Assembly: GCF_009862265.1 (NCBI RefSeq)
Contig: NZ_WWGX01000006.1
Location: 286,644 to 350,643, forward strand
Source of the DNA: Streptomyces sp. SID8352
GTDB taxonomy: Bacteria; Actinomycetota; Actinomycetes; Streptomycetales; Streptomycetaceae
Length of the DNA: 64,000 nt
Direction of reading: 5' to 3'
In this document: positions 1 through 8,590 of the stretch, piece after piece
How the letters are laid out: each line of letters opens with the position of its first letter
How positions within the stretch are numbered: position 1 is the stretch's first letter
The notes under the pieces: model-generated
Told to the model about the DNA's origin: nothing
What the model saw: only the letters and a program-made list of their open reading frames with translations
Database searches by the model: none
Position numbers and translations under genes: made by a program

Positions 1-72
1 CCGGTTCGGACCCTGGCGGGGGTAGCCGTACACGGTGGCCCGTGCCGCCGCGGCTGCGGACTTGCTGGTCAC
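1..72 (-). CDS. metE: Cobalamin-independent methionine synthase, N-terminal fragment
   Basis: Only the first 24 codons are inside the window; the gene continues off the left edge. It starts at a GTG (72) behind a GAAGGAG site. The residues ...ATVYGYPRQGPNR match the conserved N-terminus of Streptomyces MetE, the zinc enzyme that transfers a methyl group from methyl-tetrahydrofolate to homocysteine without B12. The B12 riboswitch upstream on the same strand supports the assignment, because MetE is dispensable when the B12-dependent enzyme MetH can work. The identity rests on this short N-terminus plus the riboswitch. Confidence 0.85.
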   Translation of the reverse strand, partial: MTSKSAAAAARATVYGYPRQGPNR

Positions 73-249
73 GGAGATCTCCTTCGCGAGATGAATCCCT
101 GAGATCCCGGCGACGGGACGAGGGCGCGAAGGGTGGCCGACCCGGGGAGGGAGCGCGCGCGAGGGCGCGGCCGTCCGCCGGGTATGCGCGCCGACCCGCC
201 CACGAGGTCACCGGAATGTCCGCGCGCGGGGGCTCCGCGCACGGGCAGT

Positions 250-450
250 GGCAGGTCTTCGGACTCGCGGGCACGTCCCCCGTCCGGAGGACACCTACTG
301 GCCGTCGCTTCCCACGCCCGTCTCCCGGGCGCAGTGCGTATGACGGCGGTCGTTCCCGCTCACCGCTGCGGGGCAGTCCCGGATTCCCACCGGGTTCCCT
401 CTTGCGACACCCCGCCTGGCGGACGGGGCGAACCAGCTGCACCTCACAGC
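250..450 (-). promoter_or_regulatory. Cobalamin (B12) riboswitch in the metE leader
   Basis: Read on the minus strand, the region contains the B12-box core (GGTGGGAATCC then GGGACTGCCCCGC, about 405-370) followed by paired segments and the closing GTCCGAAGACCTGC near 249-262. This is the standard cobalamin riboswitch layout. It lies about 180 nt upstream of the metE start, consistent with B12-dependent repression of metE. The exact ends are estimated. The rest of the 73-728 non-coding stretch holds the leader and, at 500-550, a low-complexity run of GACGAGACGGGAC-like repeats; no gene is seen there. Confidence 0.85.
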
Positions 451-728
451 CTACGGGGTGCGGGAGAGGTGTGGGACGGTGCGTCCACCATCCGGATGGT
501 GAGACGAGACGAGACGGGACTGGCAGGCCGGGGCGGGCTGGACGGGACGGGAGTGGGCGCGCGGTGACGGGGCCGGAGCGGCCGGTCCCGCCGCGCCCCG
601 TCACCGGCGGTCGCACCGCGGCACCGGCCGCCGGTCGCGCGGTCGGTCCCGCGCGGTGGTCCGGCGCCCCGGGGTGAGCCCTTCCGGTCCCCTCCCCGGG
701 GCGCCGTGCGCCGTCCGGTCCCGTGAGG

Positions 729-1178
729 TCAGCGGGTGTAGGTGACCACGTGCTCCTTCAGCGAGCCGCAGTTGGAGCCGTACACCTGCACGTACACGTT
801 GTCGATGCTGCCGCCCCAGTCCACACAGCGGCCCTTGCCGTAGACCTGGACCGGACCCGCGTACGAGGTGTAGCGCCCGAAGTCGTCCGCGCCCTGGTCG
901 GTGCCGTTGACGTACAGCCACGCGGACATGTCGAGCACCGTGCCCGGGTTGCTGCGGATGGTGACGACACAGTTCTTGCCGTTCGTCGCGTTGTAGGTCA
1001 GGTACAGGGTGCCGACCGCGCCCACGGGCTGGGAGTTGACGGTCTTGTAGGCGGTGCCGCAGAGCTTTTGCGGAGTGGTGTTGGGCGCCGCCGAGGCGGG
1101 TGCGGCCAGGGCGGTCGTGGCGCCCAGCGACAGCGCGGCCAGGGCGGCGGCGGTCAGGACGGAACGAGTGGCGATCAT
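729..1178 (-). CDS. SapA-like secreted spore-associated protein
   Basis: A 149-residue protein. The ATG at 1178 follows AAGGGGGA; an earlier in-frame start at 1235 has no ribosome site. Residues 1-30 form a Sec signal peptide (Met-Ile-Ala-Thr-Arg, hydrophobic core, ASAAP cleavage region). The mature part has the pattern of Streptomyces spore-associated protein A: CGTAYK, a NATNGKNCVVT segment, YAGPV and a GRCVDWGG segment, with four cysteines that probably form two disulphides. SapA proteins are exported and found on aerial hyphae and spores; their biochemical role is not established. It stands alone and diverges from the gene at 1492. Confidence 0.75.
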   Translation of the reverse strand: MIATRSVLTAAALAALSLGATTALAAPASAAPNTTPQKLCGTAYKTVNSQPVGAVGTLYLTYNATNGKNCVVTIRSNPGTVLDMSAWLYVNGTDQGADDFGRYTSYAGPVQVYGKGRCVDWGGSIDNVYVQVYGSNCGSLKEHVVTYTR

Positions 1179-1408
1179 TGTTCCCCCTTGCGAAGTCCGA
1201 AGGTGATTCCTCCTGTCCGGTGTGACCCACGACATTCGTCAATGGTTGTGCTCCGTCGAGCAGTTGGCCGGTGGGAGAGGTCCCGCACCGTGCGGCGCGC
1301 GGCGGTCGGCGCCGTTCGCGCCGCCCCTCGACCGGCAGCGCGACCGGGCGGCGGGGGTCGTACCGGGGCGCGCGTGCCCGGCCCCGGGAGGTCGGACCGG
1401 GGTCGTCC

Positions 1409-1440
1409 CCCGGATGTTCCGCACACCGGGAACATCCGGG
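1409..1440. promoter_or_regulatory. Perfect 12-bp inverted repeat between divergent genes
   Basis: CCCGGATGTTCC (1409-1420) is exactly complementary to GGAACATCCGGG (1429-1440) across an 8-nt loop. It lies in the 313-bp spacer between the divergent sapA-like gene and the gene at 1492, about 50 bp upstream of the latter. It may be an operator shared by both promoters, or an attenuator in the rightward leader. The rest of the spacer shows no gene. Confidence 0.4.
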
Positions 1441-1491
1441 CCGCCCGGCGCGTTCCACGGGTCCAGCCATGTCACCGGCCCCAGGAGTACC

Positions 1492-2160
1492 GTGCCCGGC
1501 ACCGCGTCCGCCGCCCCCGTCCTTCTCCCCTCCCTCGACGCCCAGGCCGAACGGCTGATCGAGGAGGGGGTGCACGAGATCGCGGGGCTGTCCGCCACCG
1601 AGATCCGCGCCTTCGCCGCAGCCGCCGGGCCCCTCGTGGAGGACGCCGGAGCCCTTCTCGCCGTCCACCCCGACCGCGCCCCCGCGTCCGCCCTGGCCCC
1701 GCTGCTCCGGCGCGGCGCCAAGCCGGGGTTCGTGGTCGCCGACATGGCCGATGTCGACCGCTTCGCCCCGCACGCCGCCGAGCTGCCCGACGCCCCCCTG
1801 TACCTCGTCACCGGTCCCGACCGGGGCGACGACCTCGCCAACTGGAGCCCCGAGGAGGCGCTGCCGGAAATCGCGGGGCGGGGCCGCACCCCGCTCGTCC
1901 TCACCGAGGGCATCCACTGGGTCCTTCAGCGCCCCGAGGTCCTGGAGCGCAACCACTGCTTCATGACCATCGGCTCCCGGCTGGTCAAACCCAACGGCAC
2001 CCTGGACGCCCGCACCCCCGCCCTCTGGATCAGCAACGGCACCGGCCGCGACGGCCGCGAGCGGCGCGACGCGCCCAAGGTCGGCTGGTGCTGGTGGGGC
2101 AACCGCCACACCTGGCTGGGCTTCGCCTCCGCGACGGCCCGGTCCGGCCCCGGCGCGTGA
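1492..2160 (+). CDS. DUF5701-family protein
   Basis: A 222-residue protein. The GTG at 1492 is chosen because CAGGAG lies 5-6 nt upstream; the frame is open further upstream but lacks a site. It begins with an amphipathic segment ([23 protein letters not shown]) and ends in a Trp/Gly-rich block ([15 protein letters not shown]). These features, and a total length near 210-220 residues, fit the actinobacterial DUF5701 family, whose function is unknown. There is no signal peptide or membrane segment, so it is probably cytoplasmic. It is monocistronic. Confidence 0.65.
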   Translation: MPGTASAAPVLLPSLDAQAERLIEEGVHEIAGLSATEIRAFAAAAGPLVEDAGALLAVHPDRAPASALAPLLRRGAKPGFVVADMADVDRFAPHAAELPDAPLYLVTGPDRGDDLANWSPEEALPEIAGRGRTPLVLTEGIHWVLQRPEVLERNHCFMTIGSRLVKPNGTLDARTPALWISNGTGRDGRERRDAPKVGWCWWGNRHTWLGFASATARSGPGA

Positions 2161-2287
2161 GCGGGCAGGGCGCGACGACCACCGGGCACGGCGACAACCG
2201 GGCACGGCGAACACCAGGTGCGACGAACAACTGACACGACGAACAACGGACACGGCGGACGGGAACCGGGCGGGCCCCGGAGCGCTT

Positions 2288-2301
2288 CTACATTGTTGTA
2301 G
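2288..2301. promoter_or_regulatory. CTACA-N4-TGTAG operator-like palindrome upstream of terD
   Basis: CTACA TTGT TGTAG, extended to TCTACA/TGTAGA, sits 65 bp ahead of the terD start in a local AT-rich patch. The dyad resembles the TACA-N-TGTA operators of BlaI/MecI-type repressors. A second copy with the same spacing occurs at 29068-29081. The regulator is not known from this window. Confidence 0.4.
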
Positions 2302-2365
2302 ATTCGACTCGCGTTCCGCGCCGTGGACCGTGACCCCATCCCTCGACGCAGAGAAGGAGTACACA

Positions 2366-2941
2366 GTGGGAGTTTCCCTGGCCAAGGGTGGCAACGTCTC
2401 GCTCAGCAAGGAGGCGCCCGGCCTGACGGCCGTGCTGATCGGCCTCGGCTGGGACGTGCGCACCACCACCGGCACCGACTACGACCTGGACGCCTCCGCG
2501 CTGCTCCTGGACGGGTCCGGCAAGGTGCCCACCGACACCCACTTCGTCTTCTACAACAACCTCACCAGCCCGGACGGCTCCGTGGAGCACACCGGTGACA
2601 ACCTCACCGGTGAGGGCGAGGGCGACGACGAGAGCATCAAGGTCAACCTCTCGGCAGTGCCCGCCGGGATCGACCGGATCGTCTTCCCGGTCTCCATCCA
2701 CGACGCCCAGAACCGCGGCCAGAGCTTCGGCCAGGTCCGCAACGCCTTCATCCGCGTCGTCAACCAGACGGGCGGGCAGGAGATCGCCCGCTACGACCTC
2801 TCCGAGGACGCCTCCACCGAGACCGCCATGGTCTTCGGCGAGCTGTACCGTCACGGCGCCGAGTGGAAGTTCCGCGCGGTCGGCCAGGGCTACGCCTCCG
2901 GACTGGCGGGCATCGCCGCCGACTTCGGCGTCAACGTCTGA
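2366..2941 (+). CDS. terD: TerD-family tellurium/stress resistance protein
   Basis: A 191-residue protein, the normal TerD length. The GTG at 2366 follows GAAGGAG; twelve further upstream in-frame codons have no family match. The TerD signatures are intact: [12 protein letters not shown] at the N-terminus, [17 protein letters not shown] (calcium-binding Asp pair), the [13 protein letters not shown] acidic motif, [23 protein letters not shown] and the C-terminal YASGLAGIA. TerD proteins are cytoplasmic Ca2+-binding proteins tied to tellurite, phage and oxidative stress tolerance and, in Streptomyces, to development. A second paralogue lies at 3541. Confidence 0.92.
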   Translation: MGVSLAKGGNVSLSKEAPGLTAVLIGLGWDVRTTTGTDYDLDASALLLDGSGKVPTDTHFVFYNNLTSPDGSVEHTGDNLTGEGEGDDESIKVNLSAVPAGIDRIVFPVSIHDAQNRGQSFGQVRNAFIRVVNQTGGQEIARYDLSEDASTETAMVFGELYRHGAEWKFRAVGQGYASGLAGIAADFGVNV

Positions 2942-3074
2942 CCCGACCACCCGGTCAGCCGTCCGGCGGACGGTTCCGCCCCGCCCCGTCCCGTCCAGTC
3001 CCTCCGGACGGGAACCCGGGGCGGGGCCGAAGAGATCACAGCGAGCCGGCAGAGGGAAGGTCGGGCATTCGGGC

Positions 3075-3338
3075 ATGGAGATATCCGGGATCATCAGTGC
3101 CGTCGTCATCGGCGCCGTCATCGGTTTCCTGGGGCGGCTCGTCGCCCCCGGGCGGCAGCGCATCGGCCTGCTGCGGACCATCCTGGTCGGCATCGTGGCG
3201 GCCCTCGTCGGCTCGGCGCTCGCCGCCGGGCTCGGTGTCGCGGACACCAGGGGCCCCGACTGGATCGAGTGGCTGATACAGATCGCTCTCGCGGCGGTCG
3301 GCGTCACGGCCCTCGACCGGGCCATGTCCCGCCGCTGA
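3075..3338 (+). CDS. GlsB/YeaQ/YmgE-family stress membrane protein
   Basis: A small 87-residue membrane protein with three hydrophobic segments: ISGIISAVVIGAVIGFLGRLV, TILVGIVAALVGSALAAGLGV and WLIQIALAAVGVTAL. The glycine-rich GAVIGFLGRLV and GIVAALVGSALA stretches are typical of the transglycosylase-associated (YeaQ/GlsB) family, often induced by general stress. The start at 3075 has only a distant AGGGAAGG, so it could shift a little. It sits between two terD paralogues on the same strand, suggesting a shared stress context; spacers of 133 and 202 bp leave separate transcription possible. Confidence 0.8.
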   Translation: MEISGIISAVVIGAVIGFLGRLVAPGRQRIGLLRTILVGIVAALVGSALAAGLGVADTRGPDWIEWLIQIALAAVGVTALDRAMSRR

Positions 3339-3540
3339 CCGCGTACCATCCCGCCGGCGCCCAGGACAACGGCGCCGGGCGCGCCCGCGCATCCCGGGGC
3401 CGCCCTCCGGGACCGGTCGCGGACACCCCCACGGCCGGCCGGGGCGCCCCACCCCATGGCCGGGACCCGCCGGACGGGCCCGGCAGTACGCCAGGCAGAC
3501 TTTGCGTGGTGTAGTTCCGATGACGGAGGATGACCCACGC

Positions 3541-4125
3541 ATGATCACGCTCACCAAGGAAGACGGCCCGGCGGACCTGGACGGTGTGACGCACCTGTCC
3601 ATCGGTGTCTCCTGGGACCCCACCGCCGGAAGCAGCGGCGGAGTGATGGGCAAGCTGCGCCGCAAGACCGGCACCGACCTCGATCTCATCGCCGTCGCGA
3701 TGCAGAACGGTGAGCCGGTGCGCCTCGCGGGCCTCGACTCGCTCGACCCCATGGGCAACGGCTCGGTGCTGCACAGCGGCGACAACCAGACCGGCCACGG
3801 CGACGGCGACGACGAGACCGTGACCGTCGAGTTCGCGCGTATCCCGCCGAACATCACGGCCGTCGTGTTCGTCGCCGCCGCCTACAAGAAGGGCAGCTCC
3901 TTCCAGAAGGCGCGCAACATCAGCTTCAAGGTCTACGACGCGACCGGCGGCAGCTCCCAGCAGGTCGCCGACATCTGGCCCAGCCTCCTCACCCAGGACA
4001 ACGGCTGTGCCGTGGCCAAGGCCGTGCGCGCCGGCTCCTCCTGGAAGCTCCAGGTCATCAACGAGACCGGCAAGATCAAGCAGGGCGACGAGCACGCCCT
4101 GATGCGCTTCGCGGTCAGCAAGTAA
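3541..4125 (+). CDS. TerD-domain protein (second paralogue)
   Basis: A 194-residue TerD-domain protein. The ATG at 3541 is chosen because GGAGG lies about 10 nt upstream; an ATG at 3520 has no site. It begins MITLTKEDGPADLDGVTHLSIGV and keeps the TerD landmarks TDLDLIAV, HSGDNQTGHGDGDDETV (acidic metal-binding motif) and ARNISFKVYDATGGS. The C-terminus GDEHALMRFAVSK is typical of the longer Streptomyces TerD-like proteins encoded near terD. It is likely a Ca2+-binding stress protein; the exact function is unknown. Confidence 0.85.
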   Translation: MITLTKEDGPADLDGVTHLSIGVSWDPTAGSSGGVMGKLRRKTGTDLDLIAVAMQNGEPVRLAGLDSLDPMGNGSVLHSGDNQTGHGDGDDETVTVEFARIPPNITAVVFVAAAYKKGSSFQKARNISFKVYDATGGSSQQVADIWPSLLTQDNGCAVAKAVRAGSSWKLQVINETGKIKQGDEHALMRFAVSK

Positions 4126-4144
4126 CGCGCGGACGCGGGGGAAG

Positions 4145-4165
4145 GCGGCCGTCACGGACGGTCGC
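4145..4165. terminator. Hairpin between convergent terD-like and GNAT genes
   Basis: GCGGCCGTC and GACGGTCGC pair over 9 bp (one G-U) around a 3-nt loop, 20 bp after the TerD stop. It lies in the 215-bp convergent spacer, so it could end transcripts from either side. There is no U-tract, which is common in Streptomyces. Confidence 0.35.
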
Positions 4166-4341
4166 TCGGGGGCGCCGGAGCGAACGGCGCGCCCCGCCCC
4201 GGCCCACGAGGCCCCCCGCGCCACCGCCGCGAGGGTCCACGGGTCTCGTTCCTCCGTCCCGGAGAGGCCCTGCGCCCGTGCGCTCCCGCGGGGCGCGGCA
4301 GCGGGTGGCACCACCCGGCAGCGGAGGTGCGCCCCGGCCGC

Positions 4342-5148
4342 TCAGGGCGTCTCCCGGAGGGCGTAGAACCCCATCGGGGAGTTCGGCGCGAAGCCGATGC
4401 GCGGATAGACCGGCGCCCCGGCGGCGGTGGCGTGCAGCACCGCCCGTGTCGCCCCCGTGGCCCGACCGCCCTCGTACAGCGCCTTGCGCGTCACGGCCTC
4501 CCCGTAACCCCGCCGCTGTTGGCGCGGGTCGGTGGCGACCAGCAGCACGAACAGCCGCCCCGCGGACTCCACCGTGGCCGCGCAGGACACCGGTTCACCC
4601 TTCCGCAGGGCCAGATAGGCGTGCGTCCGCCGGGTCCACAGCGGGGAGGGGAGGAGGCCGTCGCGGCCGTCCTCCAGAGGGAAGCCGTAGGCGCGGGAGT
4701 TCAGGTCCGCGAAGGCCCGCAGCCGTTCCGCGTCGGTCACCCGGACGAACTCGAGGTCGGGATGGGCCGGTTCGGCGACCGGCAGCAGATCGCCCGCCAT
4801 CCCCGTGCCCGGGAAGGCGTGCACCAGGCCGGACTGCTCGGCCGCCGCCCCGAGTCCCGCGCGTGCCTCCTCGTCGAGCAGGTCCTCGAAGACCCAGAGG
4901 AACCCCGGGTGCCGCTTCGCCCGCATGATCGCCGCGGCCTCGTCCAGGCGTTCCTTGAGCAGGCCGGCGCCCGTTCCGAAGCCGGTCAGGGTGACGCAGT
5001 TCCAGAAGGCGAACCGGCAGTCCGCCCAGCGCACCGCGATGCCGGGTAAGTCCCGGACATCGGCGCGCGGATCACGGTCGAGCACCATCGTCCGCCAGAC
5101 GGCGGCCAGTTGCTCCATCGATTCCAGCGAGTCGGCGAGATCGCGCAT
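4342..5148 (-). CDS. GNAT-family N-acetyltransferase
   Basis: A 268-residue protein. The ATG at 5148 follows GAGGAAG; an open frame extends upstream to 5238 without a ribosome site. The N-terminal 110 residues are helical (MRDLADSLESMEQLAAVWRT) and the C-terminal half is a GNAT fold: a substrate-side segment, SCAATVESAGRLFVLLVAT (beta 4) and the acetyl-CoA pyrophosphate loop QQRRGYGEAV (Q/R-x-x-G-x-G/A). It transfers an acetyl group from acetyl-CoA to an unknown amine. It is monocistronic and convergent with the TerD paralogue. Confidence 0.75.
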   Translation of the reverse strand: MRDLADSLESMEQLAAVWRTMVLDRDPRADVRDLPGIAVRWADCRFAFWNCVTLTGFGTGAGLLKERLDEAAAIMRAKRHPGFLWVFEDLLDEEARAGLGAAAEQSGLVHAFPGTGMAGDLLPVAEPAHPDLEFVRVTDAERLRAFADLNSRAYGFPLEDGRDGLLPSPLWTRRTHAYLALRKGEPVSCAATVESAGRLFVLLVATDPRQQRRGYGEAVTRKALYEGGRATGATRAVLHATAAGAPVYPRIGFAPNSPMGFYALRETP

Positions 5149-5266
5149 GTGTCTTCCTCGGGTCGTCGGTGCGGGTGCACGCGGTGGCCGGACGGGGCCG
5201 TCCGCCGCGCCGTGCGGTGCCCGCCCGAGGACGGGCACCTGGCGCGGCCCGTTCCCCGGACGGGGT

Positions 5267-5566
5267 CAGCCTGTCACGCCCGGTGCGTCCGTCCGGGCGG
5301 TGAGCCGGGCAGGTCGGTCCTCGACCCGGGGATCGTGGACGGCGAGCCGCTGGGCGGCGGCCGGGTCGAGGAGGCGCAACTGGTCCAGGACCCAGGGGTC
5401 GATGTGCCGCCGCGCACCGCCGGACGGGGTGTCGGTCGCGGTGGACGCGAATCCTGGCCCGTGGCCGCGCCGGCGCCGCCGCCCGCCAGGAGTAGGCCTC
5501 CGGCCACCGCGGCGGTGAGACCGGCGGCGGGACGACGTACCGGTGTCCTCTTCCGGGATTCCTCAT
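5267..5566 (-). pseudogene. Frame-broken small secreted-protein gene
   Basis: An ATG at 5566 follows GGAGG with good spacing, but its own frame is low-quality arginine/proline sequence. The next frame encodes a convincing signal peptide (KRTPVRRPAAGLTAAVAGG, then LLLAGGGAGAA) and the third frame encodes a plausible mature domain (ARRHIDPWVLDQLRLLDPAA... to a stop at 5267). Two single-base shifts would join them. I read this as a decayed gene, or possibly a sequencing error, for a short exported protein. The family is not recognised. Confidence 0.4.
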
Positions 5567-5726
5567 GGCCGTACCTCCGCTTCCCGCTACGGAGGGTGAG
5601 TGATGGCGTACGGATCACCATGCCCCTCCAGCCGGAATGAACTGATCCGGTTGGTGCTGCTGTCCGGGCCCGCTCCCGGCACACCGCCGGATCTCCCGCG
5701 CCCCGGAACGGTGGGTGGCCCGTCGC

Positions 5727-6278
5727 TCAGCCCCAGGTCCGATGGCAGAGCCGGACCAGACCAGGGTCCGCCACCCCGTCCGCGCGGCGGCACAGGCCGC
5801 GCATCTGGCCCGGGCGGACCGGCGCCGGTTCGGCCGCGGCGGGCCGTGACGGCGCCTGCGGGGGGCGCGGAGTGCGCGGTGCCTGCGGGCGTGGCGCGCG
5901 GGGAGCGCTCGGCACCGTCTGCGGGACGCGGGGGGTCTGCGGCACCGGCGGGCGGCGGGGCGCCGGACGGACCGGGGTGGCGGAGCGCGGCCCTCCGGAC
6001 CGTGCGGAGCCTGCCTCTTCCCCGCCCTCGCGTTCGCGGTCCTCCCCGTCCGCCGGACGGTCCTGCCCGGCGCCGGTCCGCACCAGGGCCGAGTGCTGCG
6101 GGGGCGCCGCCGGGCCCGGCGACTCCTCGGCTCCCGGTCCAGGAGAGGCCCGCGCGGCGACCGGGACGCCGTGCACGCCCCGAGGGCCGTCGTCGGGCAG
6201 GGGGACGGGCGTCACGGTGGTGCAGCCCGCGATGCCCAGCAGCACCAGGGGCAGAAGGGTGAGTGATCGACGAGGCAC
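5727..6278 (-). CDS. Proline-rich lipoprotein
   Basis: A 183-residue protein. The GTG at 6278 is chosen because it gives a compact type II signal peptide: VPRRSLTLLPLVLLGIAGC, with lipobox GIAGC and Cys19 as the lipidated residue. The mature chain is rich in Pro, Arg and Ala (residues 80-150 contain repeated VPQTPR and PRAPRPQ motifs), so it is probably extended and periplasm-facing. The C-terminal block MRGLCRRADGVADPGLVRLC with two cysteines resembles the end of many Streptomyces lipoproteins of unknown function. The ribosome site is weak. Confidence 0.65.
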   Translation of the reverse strand: MPRRSLTLLPLVLLGIAGCTTVTPVPLPDDGPRGVHGVPVAARASPGPGAEESPGPAAPPQHSALVRTGAGQDRPADGEDREREGGEEAGSARSGGPRSATPVRPAPRRPPVPQTPRVPQTVPSAPRAPRPQAPRTPRPPQAPSRPAAAEPAPVRPGQMRGLCRRADGVADPGLVRLCHRTWG

Positions 6279-6947
6279 GGGCCCACTCTGCGGCACCCGC
6301 GGACCGCCACGGGCCCGACCAGGCGGCCGATCACCCGCACGAGGGCACGCGACGGGCCATGGCTGACGATCATCACGGACCTTTCGGACGGACCCGTCCG
6401 GCGCCGGTACGGCGCCCGCCGGTCCTGCGGTTCCGCACTGCCCGGACACGGGGTGACCGGGCCACGCCTCGTCCGGGAGGCACGGGGCGGGGCGAGGACG
6501 GGGCACCCGTCCCTCCCGCCCGCCGCGACCCTCGCGCGGCCTGCTCCCTCGCCCACGGAGCCCCCACCGCCGGCGGGTCCCGCGCCCGTCGCCGGGGCCC
6601 GGGGGGTTCGGGGGGCGCGGTTGGTAGGGGAGCAGCCGCGCGACGGGTTCGGAGGCGGCTCCGCCCCCGATGGACAGGACGGCACGGCGTCGTCACGCCA
6701 CGACACGACGGCCGGGCCGGGCAGTCGTCCCTCCCACATCTGCGGATGGGGGCATGACGTCCGACCACACCCCCGGGGGGGCCACGGCACCGTCGACGGG
6801 CCCCCGGCGGGGCCAGGGCGGACACTGGGAGGAGAGCCCGCTCGGGAGAGAGCGGCCGGAAGGACGGCAGGCGGTGGGCGGAGGCCGGGGCGCGGGCCGA
6901 CCGGAGCCACCGGCTCCCGCCCGCCGCCCACCGGACCGGAGGGGACC
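6279..6947. other. Gene-free intergenic region
   Basis: This 669-bp spacer separates the divergent lipoprotein and VOC genes. Several frames are open, but their translations are the Arg/Pro/Gly-rich composition expected by chance at this GC content, and none has a ribosome site with a recognisable start. It presumably carries the two promoters. No clear repeat or RNA structure was seen. Confidence 0.5.
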
Positions 6948-7340
6948 ATGAGGATCCATCTGACCAGCGTCTTCGTCGACGACCAGGCCAAGGCCGAGCA
7001 GTTCTACACCGGAATCCTCGGCTTCGTGAAGAAGCACGACATCCCGGTGGGAGGCACGGCCAGGTGGCTGACCGTCGTCTCGCCCGAGGAGCCGGACGGC
7101 GCCGAACTGCTCCTGGAGCCCGCGGGCCATCCGGCGGCCCGGACCTACCGCGACGCCCTCGTGAAGGACGGCATCCCCCTCGTCCAGTTCGCCGTGGACG
7201 ACGTCCGGGCCGAGCACGAGCGGCTGACCGGCCTCGGCGTCCGGTTCGCCCAGGAGCCGATGGAGGCGGGCCCGGTCACCGTCGCCGTCTTCGACGACAC
7301 CTGCGGCAACCTCGTCCAGATCGTGTCCCCGGCCGAGTAG
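6948..7340 (+). CDS. VOC-family (glyoxalase/bleomycin-resistance fold) protein
   Basis: A 130-residue single-domain protein. The ATG at 6948 follows GGAGGGGACC. The vicinal-oxygen-chelate pattern is clear: MRIHLTSVFVDDQAKAEQFYTGILGF, with the first metal-ligand position replaced by Thr/Ser; then ELLLEP with the Glu ligand; IPLVQFAVDDVRAEHERLTGLGVRF as the second beta-alpha module; and FDDTCGNLVQIVSP at the C-terminal Glu/Gln position. Members include glyoxalases, dioxygenases and drug-binding proteins; no substrate can be assigned. It stands alone, convergent with the UbiA gene. Confidence 0.8.
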   Translation: MRIHLTSVFVDDQAKAEQFYTGILGFVKKHDIPVGGTARWLTVVSPEEPDGAELLLEPAGHPAARTYRDALVKDGIPLVQFAVDDVRAEHERLTGLGVRFAQEPMEAGPVTVAVFDDTCGNLVQIVSPAE

Positions 7341-7504
7341 CCGGCGGCAGGGAGCGGAGGCGGTTCCCCGGCCCCGGTGGTGGGCCGCCGCAGCCGGGCG
7401 GCAGGGGCCCGGGAGGGCCGGTGCGGTGGGACGGCGTCCGGCACGGCAGTCGCGGGGCCGGTCCCGTCCCGCCGCGCCCGGCCGTCACCCGGTGGAGCCG
7501 TGTC

Positions 7505-8590
7505 TCATGAGGTGAGCCCGACCACCAGGTGGGAGACCACCATCAGGGCCACCCCGACCCGGTGGACGGCGAAGCCGACCCGGCGGGCGCGCATGATGTC
7601 CCCCTCGCGGAACCCCAGCAGGTACTGGCGCAGGCGCAGCAGACTCGCGGGCAGCATCAGCGGCAGGAACCACCACGGGGCGGTCCCGGTGGCCGAGGCG
7701 ACCGCGACGAGCAGGAACTCCGCCAGCGACAGGGCGCCGATGAAGCGGGCGTTGCCGCGCTCGGACAGCAGGGCGGCCACCGTGGGACGTCCCACCGACC
7801 GGTCGCCCTCCACGTCGTTGGTGTTGGAGTACACCCCGAACATCAGCGGGCCGAAGCCGAAGAGGACCGCCTGCACCAGCAGGAGTCCCGCCGCCCTGCC
7901 GGTGATCATGCCGTAGGGCAGGACGACCAGCGCGAAGCCGAGGGCGACGAGATAGATCTCCTGGAACCCGTGGTAGCTGATCCTCACGCCGTAGGAGTAC
8001 TGGAGCGCCGCCGCCCACAGCACCGCGAGCCCGACCGCCGTCCACAGCGGACGGTGCGGGGCGAGCGCGTAGGTGGCCGCGAACAGCAGTGCCGCGGCGA
8101 CGGCGCAGCACCAGGCGAACCGCAGCGCCTGGGGGACCGTCAGGGTCCCGGCCACCAGGGGCTTGCGCTGTACATTGCGCAGTGGATGGTCCGGTCCGTA
8201 GTTGGTGATGTCGCTGCCGTCGCGGAAGCCGGTGACGTCGTCGAAGGCCACCAGCGCCATCAGCAGGCAGACCTGGGCGACCAGGAAGACGCCGAGCAGC
8301 AGGCCCGTGCGCTCGGTGATTCCGCCGCCGGGCGCCAGTACCGCCGCCAGGACAATGGGGACGCCCAAGTAGTAGTCGTAGACGTCGAGTTTGCCCAGCC
8401 GGGCGTAGCGGCGGACCATGCCGTCCGCCGGTGCCGGCCGCGACGGCGGCCGGGGGCTCTCCGACCCGCCGGGCCCTTCGGCGGGGAGGGGCCCGTCCGC
8501 CGGGCGGCGCTCCGCCGCCGCGTCCGGTGGGTCCGGCAGGTCCGGCCGGGCACCGGTCACTGCGGTCGTGGTGGACGTTCCGTCGGTCAT
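7505..8590 (-). CDS. UbiA-family membrane prenyltransferase
   Basis: A 361-residue protein with a disordered Pro-rich N-terminus (about residues 1-57), then eight or nine hydrophobic helices. Both Asp-rich motifs of the UbiA superfamily are present: FDDVTGFRDGSD at about 116-127 and NDVEGDRSVGRP at about 258-269; they bind Mg-diphosphate of an isoprenyl donor. The ATG overlaps the stop of the methyltransferase gene (ATGA), so it is the last gene of the leftward biosynthetic arm. The acceptor is unknown; the adjacent ligase and methyltransferase suggest an aromatic or acyl substrate. A primary menaquinone role is possible but the context argues against it. Confidence 0.85.
   Translation of the reverse strand: MTDGTSTTTAVTGARPDLPDPPDAAAERRPADGPLPAEGPGGSESPRPPSRPAPADGMVRRYARLGKLDVYDYYLGVPIVLAAVLAPGGGITERTGLLLGVFLVAQVCLLMALVAFDDVTGFRDGSDITNYGPDHPLRNVQRKPLVAGTLTVPQALRFAWCCAVAAALLFAATYALAPHRPLWTAVGLAVLWAAALQYSYGVRISYHGFQEIYLVALGFALVVLPYGMITGRAAGLLLVQAVLFGFGPLMFGVYSNTNDVEGDRSVGRPTVAALLSERGNARFIGALSLAEFLLVAVASATGTAPWWFLPLMLPASLLRLRQYLLGFREGDIMRARRVGFAVHRVGVALMVVSHLVVGLTS

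Noticed and set aside
601..2475. Long minus-strand open frame of about 620 codons across the SapA-like and DUF5701-like genes
   Set aside because: Its translation is Arg/Pro/Gly-rich and lies antisense or out of frame to two genes with good starts; it is a GC-content shadow.
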